DNA of 64,000 nt from assembly GCF_003724155.1 (NCBI RefSeq), contig NZ_RJJQ01000017.1, positions 1-64,000 of the forward strand, written 5' to 3'. The notes below the pieces were generated by a model. That model made no database searches, had not been told where the DNA came from, and was given only the letters and a program-made list of their open reading frames with translations. This stretch comes from Flexivirga caeni (GTDB taxonomy: Bacteria > Actinomycetota > Actinomycetes > Actinomycetales > Dermatophilaceae). The position numbers and the translations under genes are program-made. Positions 1 to 8,538 of this stretch are shown here, piece by piece (the stretch's first letter is position 1; each line of letters opens with the position of its first letter).

Positions 1-237
1 GTCGATCCCGCGCGGAACATCCCGGGAGGTTTGCTGCTCGTGCAGGTGGACGGTGATCCGGGCTTGCCGGGCGGTGATCGCGTTTTTCAGTTCCTCCAAC
101 GCCCGTAGTTCGGCCAGCAGGTCGGTGTCAGCATCCGCACTGATGGGTGCGGTCAGCTGGTCGCGGAACGCGGACACCACAGCAACACCGAAAACGGTCA
201 CGCCGTCTCCCGCACTGGTTTTCGTGGTGTCGTCCAT
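1..237 (-). CDS. DUF222/HNH-endonuclease-type protein, N-terminal part (runs off the window)
   Basis: Seventy-nine codons of an open frame start at ATG 237 and continue past the left edge. The translation opens MDDTTKTSAGDGVTVFGVAV and includes the charged helix LLAELRALEELKNAITARQ, the kind of coiled start seen in DUF222 (13E12-repeat) proteins, which usually carry a C-terminal HNH nuclease domain. The domain itself lies outside the window, so the assignment rests on helix style only. It sits beyond the murC end of the dcw cluster, where ftsQ would be expected, behind a long palindrome. A second, complete DUF222/HNH gene at 42105-43628 has a different N-terminus, so the two are not recent copies of each other. 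Confidence 0.5.
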   Translation of the reverse strand, partial: MDDTTKTSAGDGVTVFGVAVVSAFRDQLTAPISADADTDLLAELRALEELKNAITARQARITVHLHEQQTSRDVPRGID

Positions 238-357
238 GTGTTCGAGTATACCCGAATCCTATTCGGATGCACCACTTTTCGCGGCAATTTGTTGTCCACA
301 TCCCGCCAGTTCCGGGCGGGTTGTGCACAGATCCTGGCCGGCATGCCCCTGTGCTGA

Positions 358-467
358 CTGGCCGAGTAGGGCGAGCCGCTAGGCGAGCCCGTATCGAGGT
401 CAGCCACACCTTCGACACGCTCCTCCGCCCCGGCTGACCTCGATACGCTCCCCCGCTACTCGGCCAG
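358..467. repeat. Long nested REP-like palindrome after murC
   Basis: Outer arms CTGGCCGAGTAG (358-369) and CTACTCGGCCAG (456-467) are perfect 12-bp complements. Inner arms CGTATCGAGGTCAGCC (390-405) and GGCTGACCTCGATACG (432-447) are perfect 16-bp complements. A further partial copy of the right arm (GCTCCCCGCTACT) lies at 484-496. The CGATACG...CTACTCGGCC pairing resembles a dispersed intergenic palindrome common in Micrococcales and Nocardioides genomes (recalled, not searched). Lying between murC and the next gene on the same strand, it may also end dcw transcription. The rest of 238-526 shows no gene. Confidence 0.8.
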
Positions 468-526
468 CCGACCGTTTGCATAGCGCTCCCCGCTACTCAG
501 GGCACGGCCGAGGGCGCCCCCGGCCG

Positions 527-1969
527 TCACCCCAGCGCCGCAAGCAACCGCGGGCCGAGGGTGGTGATGTCACCCGCACCGACGGTGAGCACCAGATCGC
601 CGGGGCGCACCCGGTCGAGCGTCGCCTGCAGCGCCTCGTCGAGCGTCGGTGCATAGACGATCTCGGACGCCGTCACCTGGTCGGCAACGAGCGCGCCGGT
701 CACGCCTGGCACGGGCGCCTCGCGGGCCGGGTAGACGTCCAGCACGACGGCGACGTCGGCCAGCGACAGCGCCGCCGCCAGCCCGGTCGCGGCATGCTGG
801 GTACGAGAGAAGAGGTGTGGTTGGAAGACCACGAAAAGCCTTCCGCCGTCACGCAATCCGAGCCCGGCACGCACCGCGGCGTCCAGCTTGTCCGGGTTGT
901 GCGCATAGTCGTCGATCACCCGCACGCCACCCGCCCCGCCGCGCGGCTCCAGCCGCCGGGCCGAGCCGGCGAACTCGCCGAGCCCGGCAACGACCTGCTC
1001 CAGGTCGAGCCCGAATCCCTCGGTCAACGCGAGGGCCACGCCGGTGGCGTTCTGCAGGTTGTGCGCGCCAGGCACCTTGAGCCGCAAGGGGATCCGGCCG
1101 CCGGTAGCCGGCAGCAAGGTCGCCGACCAGTCGAAGCCGGAACCGGACTCGTCCACCATGCGCAGGCCGGCGTCAGAACTGCGGCCGTACGTGACCACCC
1201 GACGGCCCAGCGCCCGGTGCCGCTGGGCAAGCGCGGACGCGCCCGGGTCATCCGCGCACGCCACGAGCAGGCCTCCCTCGCGGATCGTGTCCGCGAAGTC
1301 GGCATACGCCTCCCGCAGCCGCTCCGACGTGCCGTAGAAGTCGAGGTGGTCGTCCCGCACGCTGGTCACGATGGCGACCTGCGGGTGGTAGACGACGAAC
1401 GACCCGTCGCTCTCATCGGCTTCTACGACGAACGAATCTCCCTGTCCCACACCGGAATTGGCCCCGATGCCGGCGATCGGGGCACCCATCGCGAACGACG
1501 GGTCGGCGCCCACCGCACGCAGTGCCACCACGGCCATCGCGCTCGTCGTCGTCTTGCCGTTCGCGCCCGCCACCGCGAGCGCGGCCCGGCCGGCCAGCAG
1601 TATGCCGAGGGCCTGCGCCCGATGCAGCACTCGCAGCCCGCGGGCCCGCACAGCGGACAGCTCCGGGTTGTCCTCCGCGATCGCCGAGGACACCACGACC
1701 ACGGCGTCGTCCGGGATCCGCTGCGCGTTCTCGGCGGTCTGCCCGACCCACACCTGCGCACCGGCAGCGGCCAGCTCGTCCAGCACCGCGCTGTGCGCGC
1801 GGTCGGACCCGGACACCTGCACCCCCGCGGCGAGCAGCAGCCGGGCGACCCCCGACATACCTGATCCACCGATGGCGATCAGGTGCGCCGCGCGGATGTC
1901 GGCCAGGCGCGGCACCGGTGCTGCGAAATCGAAGCGGCGATTGACGCCGTCGGGCTCATTGTCCGGCAT
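527..1969 (-). CDS. murC: UDP-N-acetylmuramate--L-alanine ligase MurC
   Basis: Cytoplasmic ATP-dependent ligase that adds L-alanine to UDP-MurNAc, the first step of peptidoglycan stem-peptide synthesis. The 480-aa product has the N-terminal nucleotide-fold motif HLIAIGGSGMSGVARLL, the Mur-ligase ATP loop GANGKTTT, the central EADESDGSF segment and the C-terminal DDYAHNPDKL. Start ATG 1969 is preferred over the further-upstream TTG at 2053 because AAGGA precedes it at good spacing and the length then matches the family. It is the last recognisable gene of the dcw operon, 99 bases after murG. Downstream comes a palindrome and a DUF222-type gene instead of ftsQ-ftsZ. Confidence 0.97.
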   Translation of the reverse strand: MPDNEPDGVNRRFDFAAPVPRLADIRAAHLIAIGGSGMSGVARLLLAAGVQVSGSDRAHSAVLDELAAAGAQVWVGQTAENAQRIPDDAVVVVSSAIAEDNPELSAVRARGLRVLHRAQALGILLAGRAALAVAGANGKTTTSAMAVVALRAVGADPSFAMGAPIAGIGANSGVGQGDSFVVEADESDGSFVVYHPQVAIVTSVRDDHLDFYGTSERLREAYADFADTIREGGLLVACADDPGASALAQRHRALGRRVVTYGRSSDAGLRMVDESGSGFDWSATLLPATGGRIPLRLKVPGAHNLQNATGVALALTEGFGLDLEQVVAGLGEFAGSARRLEPRGGAGGVRVIDDYAHNPDKLDAAVRAGLGLRDGGRLFVVFQPHLFSRTQHAATGLAAALSLADVAVVLDVYPAREAPVPGVTGALVADQVTASEIVYAPTLDEALQATLDRVRPGDLVLTVGAGDITTLGPRLLAALG

Positions 1970-2068
1970 GTGCTCGATCCTTCCTTCACGATTGACGGCT
2001 GAACCGGCCGGTGACGCCGCTGCTGCGCCGTCAATGACGGTTTGCGGGGTCAATGGCGGAAAACACCG

Positions 2069-3244
2069 TCAGCGGGCGGGTGCGCTCGCGGCCTGCTCGA
2101 TCATGTCGACCAGCCGCTCGTCGGCGTCACCGTGGCCCTGTGCCCGGGCCGCCTCCGCCATACGCGCCAGGCGAGCCGGGTCCTTCGCAAGCGGCACGAC
2201 CTGCTGCTCGATGTAGTCGGGGGTGAAGTCGTCGTTGTCCACCAGCAGCGCTCCCCCCGCGGCGACGACATCCGCCGCATTGAGCCGCTGCTCGCCGTTG
2301 CCGACCGGCAGCGGCACGAACACCGCAGGCAGGCCGATCGTCGAGGTCTCGCAGACCATGTTGCCGCCGGACCGCGCGACCACCAGGTCGGCGGCGGCAT
2401 ACGCGAGGTCCATCCGATCGGCATACGGCAGCACGACATACGCCGGATCGATACCCCGCGAAGTTTCTCCTCCGCTTCGCTCCCCCGAATACTTCGCGGG
2501 GACCCCGCCCCTATCCAAGGTGGTCACGACGTCCACCTCCTTGCCCTTGCCGGTGACATGCAGCACCTGCACCCCGGCAGACCGGAAGGCACCGGCCGCC
2601 GCAGCGACCGGCTCGTTGACGCGCACCGCGCCGCTGGACCCACCGGTCACCAGGACCGTCGGCAGGTCACCGTTCAGGCCAAACGCCTCCAGCGCCTCCC
2701 GGCGGATCGCCCGCCGATCGAGGCGGGTGATCTCGCGACGCAGCGGCATGCCGAGCACCTGCGCACCGGGCAGTTTGGTGACCGAGAACGCGGTCGCGAC
2801 ATACGGGGTGAAGCGTGCGCCGAGTTTGGTGGCCATCCCGGCCAGCGCGTTGCCGTCGTGGACGACGATCGGCACGCGCAGCTTGCGCGCGGCCAGGAAG
2901 GCCGGCGGGCTGACGTAGCCGCCGAACCCGACAACCGCGTCCGCGTCGACCTCCTGGATCAGCGCCGCCGTGTCCCGCCGGGCACCGCGCAGCTTCGCGG
3001 GGAAGTGCACGGCCTCGGCATTCGGGCGGCGCGGGAAGGCGGCCTTGTCGATCAGCCGCAGGTCGTAGCCACGCTCCGGCACCAGGGTCTCCTCCATGCC
3101 GCCGTGCGAGCCGAGCACGGTGATTTGCACGTCGGGGTGGCGCCGCCGCAAGGCGTCCGCTGTCGCCAGCAGCGGGGAGATGTGTCCGGCGGTGCCGCCA
3201 CCGGCCAGCACGACGGACTTCAGCGATCGGGAAGCGGCAGTCAT
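2069..3244 (-). CDS. murG: UDP-GlcNAc:lipid I transferase MurG
   Basis: Membrane-associated GT-B glycosyltransferase that adds GlcNAc to lipid I to form lipid II. The 391-aa product shows the lipid-side loop AGGGTAGHISP (residues about 13-23), VGFGGYVS, and the nucleotide-sugar segments ADLVVARSGGNMVCE and LPVGNGEQRLNA. Several motifs deviate from the common form: HDGN where HEQN is usual, GGSSGA for GGSQGA, RSGGN for RAGA. A 48-bp palindrome at 2454-2501 is translated in frame as about 16 extra residues (about 248-263) just before the conserved VLPYADRMDLAYAAAD. The ATG start at 3244 lies 22 bases after the ftsW stop. Confidence 0.95.
   Translation of the reverse strand: MTAASRSLKSVVLAGGGTAGHISPLLATADALRRRHPDVQITVLGSHGGMEETLVPERGYDLRLIDKAAFPRRPNAEAVHFPAKLRGARRDTAALIQEVDADAVVGFGGYVSPPAFLAARKLRVPIVVHDGNALAGMATKLGARFTPYVATAFSVTKLPGAQVLGMPLRREITRLDRRAIRREALEAFGLNGDLPTVLVTGGSSGAVRVNEPVAAAAGAFRSAGVQVLHVTGKGKEVDVVTTLDRGGVPAKYSGERSGGETSRGIDPAYVVLPYADRMDLAYAAADLVVARSGGNMVCETSTIGLPAVFVPLPVGNGEQRLNAADVVAAGGALLVDNDDFTPDYIEQQVVPLAKDPARLARMAEAARAQGHGDADERLVDMIEQAASAPAR
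2454..2501. repeat. 48-bp palindromic element inserted in frame in murG
   Basis: Perfect 11-bp terminal inverted repeats CCCCGCGAAGT (2454-2464) and ACTTCGCGGGG (2491-2501) flank an interior with GCTTCGCTCC. The unit is 48 bp, exactly 16 codons, and keeps the murG frame open. It encodes a Ser/Gly/Arg/Glu-rich loop between two conserved MurG blocks, which suggests insertion of a small palindromic element that the enzyme tolerated. I found no second identical copy in the window. Confidence 0.75.
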
Positions 3245-3266
3245 GGACGTATTGTGCCGGGCGCGC

Positions 3267-4508
3267 TCAGCGACGGCCGAGCGGGAGCACCGCCAGCGTG
3301 CGCTTGACCGCGCTCGGCCGGGCCGCGAGAGCGGCCTTGCAGGCGGGCTCGTTGCGCGCGAACGAGATCACCATGCCGAGCGCGAACAACGTGGTGACCA
3401 GCGCCGACCCACCGGAGGACACCAGCGGCAGCGGGACACCGATGATCGGCAGCAGGCCGGTCACCGACCCGACGTTGATCATCGCCTGCACCAGGATCCA
3501 GGCCATCACACCGGCCGTGGCGATCCGGACGAAGAAGTCCTTGCTCGTGACGATCAGCCGGTAGCAGGCATAACCGAGTGCGACATACAGGGCGATCACC
3601 GCGAGGGTGCCTGGCAGCCCGAGCTCCTCGCCGATGATGGCGAAGATGAAGTCGTTGTGCGCCTCCGGCAGCCACGACCACTTCTCGCGGCTGGCCCCCA
3701 GGCCGACGCCCCACCAGCCGCCGTCGGCCATCGCGTAGAGGCCGTGGACCTTCTGGTAGCAGCCGTCCGACTGTGCGTTGATGCAGGTCCCGAGCCAGGC
3801 GTCGAGGCGCCCGCTGCGGTTGCTGTTGGTCGCGACGAAGGCCAGCGCGACGGCCGCCGTGAGAGCGCCGAAGAACGCGAACACGCGCAGCCGCACCCCG
3901 GCCACGAAGAGGATCGCGCCGGCGATCGCGGCCAGCACCATCGTCGTGCCCAGGTCGTGACCCAGCAGCACCAGCCCGAGCAGCACAATCGCCAGCGGGA
4001 AGACGAACGGGATCAGCACGTGCCGCCACTCGCCGAGCACCTTGCGCTTGCGGGTCAGGATCATCGCCCCGACCAGAATGATCGCGATCTTGCCGGCCTC
4101 CGACGGCTGGACCGTGAAACCGCCAAGACCGATCCAGTTGCGGTTGCCCTGCACGGTGCGGCCGATCGGGGAGAAGACCGCCATCTGCAGCAGGACCGCC
4201 CCGGCATACGCCGGCAGGGCGAGCAGCCGCCACCAGCGCACCGACACGCGTGTCGCGGCGCCGGCCGCGATGACGCCGATCACGGCATACATCGCCTGGT
4301 TCTTGAAGACGGTGTATGACGAACCGCTCGCCTGGTATGACGTGACACTCGACGCCGACAACACCATCACCAGGCCGAAAAGCAGCAGCATGCCGGTGGC
4401 GCCGAGCAGCAGGTAATAGGGCGCGACCGGGGACTCCAGGCGCCGCAGCAGCGCCTTCGGCTGGAAGCGCGACAGGTCGAGGGAAGCCGGCTGGCTGGGC
4501 GCTGTCAT
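3267..4508 (-). CDS. ftsW: Divisome SEDS glycosyltransferase FtsW
   Basis: Polytopic membrane protein of the SEDS family that polymerises septal lipid II with its partner PBP FtsI. The 413-aa product has about ten hydrophobic segments, a cytosolic N-terminus, the family segments GNRNWIGLGGFTVQPSE and LLGHDLGTTM, the large extracytoplasmic loop with GLYAMADGGWWGVGLG and EAHNDFIFAIIGEELG, and the C-terminal LPIIGVPLPLVSSGGSA. These identify it as FtsW/RodA family; its place between murD and murG makes it FtsW. The ATG overlaps the murD stop by 4 bases (ATGA), indicating coupled translation. Confidence 0.97.
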   Translation of the reverse strand: MTAPSQPASLDLSRFQPKALLRRLESPVAPYYLLLGATGMLLLFGLVMVLSASSVTSYQASGSSYTVFKNQAMYAVIGVIAAGAATRVSVRWWRLLALPAYAGAVLLQMAVFSPIGRTVQGNRNWIGLGGFTVQPSEAGKIAIILVGAMILTRKRKVLGEWRHVLIPFVFPLAIVLLGLVLLGHDLGTTMVLAAIAGAILFVAGVRLRVFAFFGALTAAVALAFVATNSNRSGRLDAWLGTCINAQSDGCYQKVHGLYAMADGGWWGVGLGASREKWSWLPEAHNDFIFAIIGEELGLPGTLAVIALYVALGYACYRLIVTSKDFFVRIATAGVMAWILVQAMINVGSVTGLLPIIGVPLPLVSSGGSALVTTLFALGMVISFARNEPACKAALAARPSAVKRTLAVLPLGRR

Positions 4509-5974
4509 GCGCGCCCGAGTTCGCGCACGGCGGCGGCGAACGCGTCGCCGCGGGCGCCGTAGTTGTCGAACATGTCCATCGACGCGGCAGCGGGCGCCAG
4601 CAGGACCACGTCACGAGGCTGAGCGAGCGCGCGCGCTGCACGGACAACTTCGGGCATGGCTCCAGTGTCGGTGCTGGCGACCTCGACCACCGGGACATCC
4701 GGCGCGTGTCGGCGCAATGCCTCCGCCAGTTGCTCGCGGTCCCGGCCGAGCAGCACGACTCCCCGCAGATGCGGCGCCGCGGCCCGCACCAGGTCATCGA
4801 CGTCGGCGCCCTTGAGCAGGCCACCGGCGATCCACACCACGTGCTCGAACGCGGTCACCGAACCGCGTGCCGCGTCGGTGTTGGTCGCCTTCGAGTCGTC
4901 GACGTAGCGCACGTCGTCGACCGTGCCGACGGTCTGCACCCGGTGCGGTTGCGGGGTATAGGCGCGCAGCCCCGCCTGCACGGCGGCCGGCGCGACGCCG
5001 AAGGAGCGGGCCAGCGCCGCGGCCGCGAGGGCGTCGGCGACGTAGTGCGGTGCGGGGGGCACTCCCCCGATGGACAGGTCGTCGAGCGTGCCGAGTTCGG
5101 CGGCGCTGGTGCGCCGGTCGTCGACGAACGCCCGGTCCGCGAGCACGTCGCCGACCAGCCCGACCATCGAGATCTCTGGCATGCCGGTGGTGAAGCCGAT
5201 CGCCCGGCAGCCCTCCACGACCTCGGCCTCCATCAGCAGTTGCTCGGTCGTCGGATCCTGCACGTTGTAGACGGCGGCGACCTGGGTGCGCTCGAAAACA
5301 CGGCCCTTCACGCGACGGTATTCGTCATACGACCCGTGCCAGTCGAGATGGTCCGGCGCCACGTTGAGCAGGCACGAGGAGTATGGCGAGACGCTGCTCG
5401 ACCAGTGGATCTGGAAACTCGAAAGCTCAACGGCCAGAACGTCATACGGCTCGGGGTGCAGCACCGCCTCGAGGATCGGGGTGCCGACGTTGCCGGCCGC
5501 GACCGCGCGCAACCCGGCGGCGCGCAGGATCGACTCCAGCATGGTGACGGCGGTCGTCTTGCCGTTGGTGCCGGTGATGGTCAGCCACGGCGCCGCACCC
5601 TCGGCGGGGCGCATCCGCCAGGCGAGCTCCACCTCGCCCCACACGGGTATGCCGCCCGCGGCCGCCGCCCGCAGGAACGGATTCGACGGCGGCACACCCG
5701 GCGACGTGACGACCAGCTGGGTGCCCTCTGGCGGCACCGCCGGCACGTCGTCGCCGAACAGCACGGTGGCGCCGAGAATGTCCAGGACCCGCGCGCGCTC
5801 CTCCATCACCGGGGAACGGTCGCGGCTGACCACGGTCACGACCGCGTCGCGTTCGAGCAGCGCATCCGCGGCGGCAAACCCCGACACACCCAGGCCGACG
5901 ACGACCACCCGCAGCCCCGGCCAGTCGCCCCCACCGTGGGACAAGTCACGGCCGTCCACCCCGGTCTCAGACAA
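4505..5974 (-). CDS. murD: UDP-N-acetylmuramoyl-L-alanine--D-glutamate ligase MurD
   Basis: Cytoplasmic ligase adding D-glutamate to UDP-MurNAc-L-Ala. The product of up to 489 aa carries the Rossmann start [18 protein letters not shown], the ATP loop [15 protein letters not shown], the metal/carbamate region [22 protein letters not shown], and the C-terminal [13 protein letters not shown] and [14 protein letters not shown]. The reported start is a TTG at 5974 that overlaps the end of mraY by 8 bases; a GTG at 5959 is a reasonable alternative because neither has a well-spaced Shine-Dalgarno. The stop overlaps the ftsW start. Identity is firm; only the first residues are uncertain. Confidence 0.96.
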   Translation of the reverse strand: MSETGVDGRDLSHGGGDWPGLRVVVVGLGVSGFAAADALLERDAVVTVVSRDRSPVMEERARVLDILGATVLFGDDVPAVPPEGTQLVVTSPGVPPSNPFLRAAAAGGIPVWGEVELAWRMRPAEGAAPWLTITGTNGKTTAVTMLESILRAAGLRAVAAGNVGTPILEAVLHPEPYDVLAVELSSFQIHWSSSVSPYSSCLLNVAPDHLDWHGSYDEYRRVKGRVFERTQVAAVYNVQDPTTEQLLMEAEVVEGCRAIGFTTGMPEISMVGLVGDVLADRAFVDDRRTSAAELGTLDDLSIGGVPPAPHYVADALAAAALARSFGVAPAAVQAGLRAYTPQPHRVQTVGTVDDVRYVDDSKATNTDAARGSVTAFEHVVWIAGGLLKGADVDDLVRAAAPHLRGVVLLGRDREQLAEALRRHAPDVPVVEVASTDTGAMPEVVRAARALAQPRDVVLLAPAAASMDMFDNYGARGDAFAAAVRELGRA

Positions 5975-7070
5975 CTCCGCCCACGACCCACTCGGCGTAG
6001 AAGATCGCGAGGCCGGCGGCGACGCACAACCCGCAGATGATCCAGAAGCGGATCGTCACGGTGACCTGTTCCCAGCCGAGCATCTCGAAGTGGTGGTGGA
6101 TCGGCGTCATCCGGAACAGCCGCTTCCCGACGCCGCCGTTGCTGCGCTTGGTGAGCTTGAAGTAGCTCACCTGCAGCATCACCGACACGGTCTCCAGCAC
6201 GAACAGCCCGCCGATGATGACCACGAGCAGCTCGGTGCGGGTGGTGATTGCGAGGCCGGCCAGGGCTCCGCCGAGCCCGAGCGAGCCGGTGTCACCCATG
6301 AAGATCTTCGCCGGGGAGGCGTTCCACCACAGGAAGCCGAAACAGGCACCCATGACGCACGCCGCGACCACGGCCAGGTCCAGCGGATCGCGCACGTTGT
6401 AGCACTTCGCGACATGGTGGAACTGACAGTTCTGGTTGAACTGCCACACGCTGATCAGCACGTAGGCGCCGAACACCATCACCGAGGCACCGGTCGCCTG
6501 ACCGTCCAGCCCGTCGGTGAGGTTCACCCCGTTGCTGGTGCCGGCGATCATGATGTTGGCCCAGATGACGAAGAGGATCACGCCGAGCACGGTGCCGTGG
6601 AAGGCGAGGTTGATCCAGGTGTCGCGCACGAACGAGATGCGATAGCTGGCCGGGGAGACGCCGCCGCGGGAGAACTTGGTGGCCAGGATCGCGAAGATGA
6701 CCGCGACCACCGTCTGACCACCCAGCTTCTGCACGGAGGTCAGCCCGAGCGAGCGCTGGTGGGAGATCTTCAGCCAGTCGTCCAGCCAGCCCACGAAGCC
6801 GAGGCCGACCATCAGGAACAGCACCAGCATGCCCGACGCGGTGGGCGGATCCCAGGTGAACAGGTGTGCCAGCACGTAGCCGAGCACGCTCCCGGCGATG
6901 ATGACGACACCGCCCATCTGGGGGGTGCCGCGCTTGGTGTGGTGGCTGGTCGGGCCGTCGTCGCGGACGAACTGCCCCCAGCCCTTCGCCCTCGCCAGGG
7001 AGATGAAATAACGAGTGCCGACCAGCCCGACGATCAGCGCGACCAGTGCGCCGATGAGAACCAGCTTCAC
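5967..7070 (-). CDS. mraY: Phospho-MurNAc-pentapeptide transferase MraY
   Basis: Integral membrane enzyme that transfers phospho-MurNAc-pentapeptide to undecaprenyl phosphate, giving lipid I. The 367-aa product has about ten hydrophobic helices and the diagnostic blocks [11 protein letters not shown], the aspartate-rich [12 protein letters not shown], the magnesium site [12 protein letters not shown], and [16 protein letters not shown] near the end. The GTG start at 7070 follows a GGGGGTGAGC run. The stop overlaps the murD start region by 8 bases and murF lies 51 bases upstream, so it belongs to the same dcw transcript. Confidence 0.97.
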   Translation of the reverse strand: MKLVLIGALVALIVGLVGTRYFISLARAKGWGQFVRDDGPTSHHTKRGTPQMGGVVIIAGSVLGYVLAHLFTWDPPTASGMLVLFLMVGLGFVGWLDDWLKISHQRSLGLTSVQKLGGQTVVAVIFAILATKFSRGGVSPASYRISFVRDTWINLAFHGTVLGVILFVIWANIMIAGTSNGVNLTDGLDGQATGASVMVFGAYVLISVWQFNQNCQFHHVAKCYNVRDPLDLAVVAACVMGACFGFLWWNASPAKIFMGDTGSLGLGGALAGLAITTRTELLVVIIGGLFVLETVSVMLQVSYFKLTKRSNGGVGKRLFRMTPIHHHFEMLGWEQVTVTIRFWIICGLCVAAGLAIFYAEWVVGGVV

Positions 7071-7121
7071 CGCTCACCCCCGTGCGGGAGCAGAGCGGTC
7101 GGGACGGGCGGCGTGCCGGGC

Positions 7122-8531
7122 CTACGCATGCGTCGGTCCATTGTCTTGGAGGTACCCACCTTGCTCGAGAGTGATCCGGTCGCCCAGGAAACGCAGCCCG
7201 GAGTCGCGACTGGACTTGAAGAGTATGACGTCTGACGACGCGAGAAGTTGCATCACCGCGCCGTGAGCTTCCTCGACGTCTGCGACACGGCGCACGCTCA
7301 CGCCACCGGCCTCGGCGGCCGCCGCGATCGGTTCGGCTCCGGCACCGACCGCGATCACGACGCCGGCTCCGGTCTGCGCCGCAGCCACCCCGACCTCGCG
7401 GTGCGCCTGCTCACTGAAGTTGCCCAGCTCGCGCATCTCGCCTAGCACCGCGATGGTGCGACGCCCGCGCCCGATGCGCTGCAGCGCACGCAGCGCGGCG
7501 AGCATCGAGTCGAGGTTGGCGTTGTAGGCGTCGTTGATCAAGGTCACTCCGCCGGGCAGCTGGTGCACCTCCATGCGCCACCGGCTCACCGGCTGAGCGC
7601 CCGCCAGCCCGGCCGCGATCTGCTCGGGGGCGGCGCCCAGCTCGCGCGCCGCCACCGCGACCGCCAGGGCGTTGCCGACCTGGTGCTCACCGTGCAGCCC
7701 GAGCCGCACCGGCAGCGGCTCGCTGCCGTCCAGGCCGAGGATCGTGAACGACGGCCGGTCCTGCTCGTCCAGGCTGACATCGGCGGCACGCACCTGCGCA
7801 TCCGCGCCCAGCCCGACCGTGACCACGCGGGCACTGGTGCGCGCGGCCATCGCGGCAACGCGCGGGTCGTCGGCGTTGAGCACCGCGACGCCGGAGTCCG
7901 GGAGCGCCTCGACCAGCTCGCCCTTGGTCTGCGCGATCGCCTCGACCGACCCGAACTCGCCGACGTGCGCGGTGCCGACGTTCAGCACGATGCCGATCGA
8001 CGGTGGCACGATCTGCGTCAGGTAGGCGATGTTGCCGAGATGGGTGGCGCCCATCTCGGCGACCAGGAAACGCGTGGTGGGGGTGATCCGGCATACGGTC
8101 AGCGGCACGCCGACCTCGGAGTTGTAGGAACCCACCGGCGCGACCGTCTCGCCGAGCGGCGCGAGCACCTGCGCCAGCAAGTCCTTGGTCGAGGTCTTGC
8201 CGGAGCTGCCGGTGATGCCGACGATGCGCAGCGCCGGGTTGCGGTCGACCACCGCGCGTGCCAGCGCGCCGAATGCTTCCTGCACGTCGGCCACGACGAC
8301 GGTGGGTATGCCGGCCAGCTCCCGCGACCCCAGCACCCCGACGGCGCCCGCCGTGACCGCGGCCGGCGCGTAATCGTGCCCGTCGGCGTGCTCGCCGGCG
8401 CGTGCGACATACAGGCTGCCGGGCGCGGCCTCACGCGAGTCGGTGACGACGGGTCCGTCGACCAGCCGGTCGTCACCGTGCAGCGTGCCGCCGGTGACTG
8501 CGGCGATGTCGTGAAGTGTGAACGCGATCAT
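7122..8531 (-). CDS. murF: UDP-MurNAc-tripeptide--D-Ala-D-Ala ligase MurF
   Basis: Cytoplasmic ligase that attaches D-Ala-D-Ala to the stem peptide. The 469-aa product begins with the N-terminal Mur domain (ITHDIAAVTGG-like MIAFTLHDIAAVTGG), then GITGSSGKTSTKDLL as ATP loop, EMGATHLGNIAYL, NVGTAHVGEFGS, and the C-terminal NDAYNANLDSMLAAL with AVLGEMRELG. Length matches the family. It starts 7 bases after the ftsI stop, and no murE-like gene lies between ftsI and murF, although murE usually sits there in Actinobacteria; it must be elsewhere if present. Confidence 0.95.
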   Translation of the reverse strand: MIAFTLHDIAAVTGGTLHGDDRLVDGPVVTDSREAAPGSLYVARAGEHADGHDYAPAAVTAGAVGVLGSRELAGIPTVVVADVQEAFGALARAVVDRNPALRIVGITGSSGKTSTKDLLAQVLAPLGETVAPVGSYNSEVGVPLTVCRITPTTRFLVAEMGATHLGNIAYLTQIVPPSIGIVLNVGTAHVGEFGSVEAIAQTKGELVEALPDSGVAVLNADDPRVAAMAARTSARVVTVGLGADAQVRAADVSLDEQDRPSFTILGLDGSEPLPVRLGLHGEHQVGNALAVAVAARELGAAPEQIAAGLAGAQPVSRWRMEVHQLPGGVTLINDAYNANLDSMLAALRALQRIGRGRRTIAVLGEMRELGNFSEQAHREVGVAAAQTGAGVVIAVGAGAEPIAAAAEAGGVSVRRVADVEEAHGAVMQLLASSDVILFKSSRDSGLRFLGDRITLEQGGYLQDNGPTHA

Positions 8532-8538
8532 GGTCTGG

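Noticed and set aside
476-1864. Long plus-strand open frame opposite murC (462 codons) and similar frames opposite murG, murD, ftsI and mcrB
   Set aside because: They are antisense to clear Mur/Fts/Mcr proteins, are Arg/Pro/His-rich without motif or ribosome site, and reflect the G+C bias that removes stops from opposite frames.
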